Source: a virus. Taken from it: a stretch of 59,875 nt of DNA. The translations under genes and the position numbers were made by a program. Positions 58,338-59,875 of the stretch are shown here, piece by piece. The stretch lies in IMG/VR virus record IMGVR_UViG_3300023179_008242, positions 1 to 59,875 of that record. One strand, written 5' to 3'. Under the pieces are notes generated by a model. It saw nothing but the letters and a program-made list of their open reading frames with translations. It was not told where the DNA came from and made no database searches. How positions within the stretch are numbered: the stretch's first letter is position 1; each line of letters starts with the position of its first letter.

Positions 58338-59566
58338 GTGAATTGTATGTTCCCGCTGCCATTGGTGAATATGTATACTCTGTATCCAGTTCTTGATGTT
58401 GTACTGACCGTATAGGTAAGTCCGGCTCCGATGGAATTAATCGCTGGGTTTGAGGAGGGGTAGGCCAATATGACAACTCCTTTCTTTCCTCTCTTCACAG
58501 GATCGGCGCCTCGTACTTCTCCACCTCTGGTTGTGCCTCCGTTGCCAGTATTTTCGTTTTGAGCACTAGCAAGAGCATTAGCAGTGTCGCTCCCGCCAGC
58601 GGCATAAACCACTGACACGCCGGTAATAGAATTTGAAACTCCGGGTCCGCCTATTGCTGCATTATCGCCTCCTGCGCCCCCTGCGCCCCCTGCGCCTCCT
58701 CCTCCTCCTACTTCATTGAAGTAGGAGCCGTTGCTGCCAGCGAAGCCCTGACCGGAGGTTCCTGCTCCTCCGCCGCTCACATAGCCGCTATAACTTGTTC
58801 CCCCGCCGCCGCCGCCACTGCCGCCGCTTGAAGCATTGTTCAGAGGGTATAGACCAAATCTCACGTAGCCATTGGCTCCTGCGCCGCCTCCCAAACTCAC
58901 GATGTTTCCCAAAGAAGAATTGGAACCATTGGTTGCATATGTGAGTTGTTGAGCATCTATGCCATAATCCTCATTCCATTCAATATGGTCTAAACCTCCT
59001 TGCCCACCGTTCCCGACGGTAACATTTGTAGCGGTCAGCAAAGAGTGTGAGGTTATTGTTCCGGTTCTATAGCCTCCCGCTCCTCCTCCGCCGCCCCACA
59101 ATCCGAAATTTCCTCCGGCGCCGCCCCCGCCACCCACCACAAGGTATTCAATAGAAAATAAAGACAAAGTGGCTGGCGTCCCCGTCGCCGTCCCGCTCCA
59201 ATCCCCAGCGGTGAAGTTCACCGCCGCCACTCGTAAACTGTACGCAGTGCCGTTGGTCAATCCCGTGAGCGTGTAACTAGTGCTGGTGCTGTTTGTCAGC
59301 ACATACTGCGCACTCCCGCCCGACGCTGTGTATTCCACAAGGTAGTTGGTGATCGTGCCGTAGGTGGTAGTGGGTGCGGTCCAACTGAGCGACAGTTGAG
59401 CGTTGCCCGCCGATGCCGTGAGGCCGGTGGGGGCGACCGGGCCGCGAGGCCACTGCGTATTGGCTTTCAGGATCGCAGCGTCGTTGATTGTGAACACGCC
59501 GCTTGCCGAAGATGTAGAAAAAATCGGCAGCGAAGAATTTATGAATCCGCCTCTGTGGTGTCTCAT
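58334..59566 (-). CDS. FN3/Gly-rich tail fibre protein
   Basis: 410 residues. N-terminal module HRGGFINSS...ASGVFTINDA, FN3 domain (LSLSWTAPTTTYGTITNYLV), then a long Gly-rich region of the type forming polyglycine-rich receptor-binding tips (GGGGGGTSYSGYVSGGGAG), ending GYRVYIFTNGSGNIQF. It is followed by microprotein copy 3. Confidence 0.85.
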   Translation of the reverse strand: MRHHRGGFINSSLPIFSTSSASGVFTINDAAILKANTQWPRGPVAPTGLTASAGNAQLSLSWTAPTTTYGTITNYLVEYTASGGSAQYVLTNSTSTSYTLTGLTNGTAYSLRVAAVNFTAGDWSGTATGTPATLSLFSIEYLVVGGGGGAGGNFGLWGGGGGAGGYRTGTITSHSLLTATNVTVGNGGQGGLDHIEWNEDYGIDAQQLTYATNGSNSSLGNIVSLGGGAGANGYVRFGLYPLNNASSGGSGGGGGGTSYSGYVSGGGAGTSGQGFAGSNGSYFNEVGGGGGAGGAGGAGGDNAAIGGPGVSNSITGVSVVYAAGGSDTANALASAQNENTGNGGTTRGGEVRGADPVKRGKKGVVILAYPSSNPAINSIGAGLTYTVSTTSRTGYRVYIFTNGSGNIQFT

Positions 59567-59579
59567 GTGTTGTACCAGT

Positions 59580-59875
59580 TCATATGGTTATCGTCCCCGT
59601 GCCAGCGGTGAAACGGTATATGTAAAATCCCGCCCGCGAGGAGGCGTCCAGCGTGTATATAAGTTCTGCACTAACTGCCATAAGCGACCGCTGCAACGCC
59701 AAGATCACTACGCCGCTACCGCCCGCTGCGCCTGTTCCATTACCTCCAGCGGCTCCGCCGCCGCCCCCAGTGTTTTTGCCTCCTGCCGTGTTCCTATCCC
59801 CGCCGCCACCGAGTCCAGCCCCGCCGCCGTCAATGCCGCCTGCACCGCCGCCAGCGTATCTCGTAGCAGTGCCGG
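59580..59875 (-). CDS. Gly-rich fibre, C-terminal part (5' end outside window)
   Basis: The minus strand is open from the window edge to TGA at 59580-59582. It encodes a Gly-rich tip (YAGGGAGGIDGGGAGLGGGG) and a C-terminal strand region GFYIYRFTAGTGTITI, like the end of the fibre at 58334. A 6-codon ORF (MNWYNT) overlaps both this stop and the next fibre start, where other fibres have a microprotein. Confidence 0.75.
   Translation of the reverse strand, partial: GTATRYAGGGAGGIDGGGAGLGGGGDRNTAGGKNTGGGGGAAGGNGTGAAGGSGVVILALQRSLMAVSAELIYTLDASSRAGFYIYRFTAGTGTITI

Larger units (their letters stand above)
52152..59455. repeat. Dispersed FN3-encoding direct repeats (three copies)
   Basis: Near-identical DNA of about 270-280 nt encodes the FN3 domain at 52152-52430, 57757-58029 and 59182-59455, all in the same orientation. 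Runs such as CGACGCTGTGTATTCCACAA are identical between the last two. They allow recombination that swaps fibre tips or deletes fibres. Confidence 0.8.

Overview
The window looks like part of a large tailed-phage genome (Caudoviricetes, distantly T4-like replication genes). Genes are tightly packed and often overlap in the start/stop pattern ATGA. Replication genes include a UvsW-like helicase, a DnaB/gp41-like helicase, a gp32-like ssDNA-binding protein, a UvsX/RecA recombinase, a short family A DNA polymerase and a gp55-like sigma factor. There are no tRNAs, rRNAs, CRISPR arrays or insertion sequences that I can see. The host cannot be named from this sequence; an ADP-heptose synthesis gene and several glycosyltransferases hint at a Gram-negative surface chemistry. 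Most of the DNA is clearly G+C-rich; the intein and the 53.2-55.7 kb tail-fibre region are visibly richer in A+T.

Layout. 0-16 kb: mixed-strand accessory region with a Pmp3-like membrane peptide, small proteins with a shared N-terminal F-x-x-W-[LIM] motif, glycosyltransferases, UvsW, a 1616-residue Cys/Ser-rich surface-type protein, a CapK-like enzyme, a secreted trypsin-like protease and a sugar epimerase. 15.8-16.3 kb: non-coding, with strong potential RNA structure. 16.3-29.6 kb: replication, recombination and repair, mostly on the + strand. 29.6-40.2 kb: a Cys/poly-Ser protein, dNMP kinase, cupin, HD-domain protein, glycosyltransferases, ThyX, an HldE-like bifunctional heptose enzyme and more motif-tagged small proteins. 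40.2-46.4 kb: a complete PrkA-YeaH(DUF444)-SpoVR operon, the SpoVR being interrupted by a 412-residue intein. 46.5-51.4 kb: ClpP-like protease, small phage proteins and a C5-cytosine methyltransferase. 51.4 kb to the end: minus-strand tail-fibre locus with fibronectin-III/Gly-rich fibres, a 2OG-Fe(II) oxygenase, a sulfotransferase-like protein, and three copies of a 33-37 residue Cys-rich hydrophobic microprotein placed directly after fibre genes.

How it works together (inference). Two promoter types are visible. Sigma70-like promoters (TTGAC-N16/17-TATAAT-like) precede the ssDNA-binding protein, helicase, PrkA and others. A TATA-only box such as CATAAATAC or CATATATAC lies 3-7 nt before the start codon of many genes that lack a Shine-Dalgarno sequence. 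These genes include most of the F-x-x-W-tagged proteins, which resemble T4 internal head proteins carrying a capsid-targeting sequence. The most unusual elements are the PrkA/YeaH/SpoVR module with its intein, the tagged protein set, the fibre-microprotein cassettes, the structured non-coding region, and a junction near 51,375 that truncates genes on both strands.
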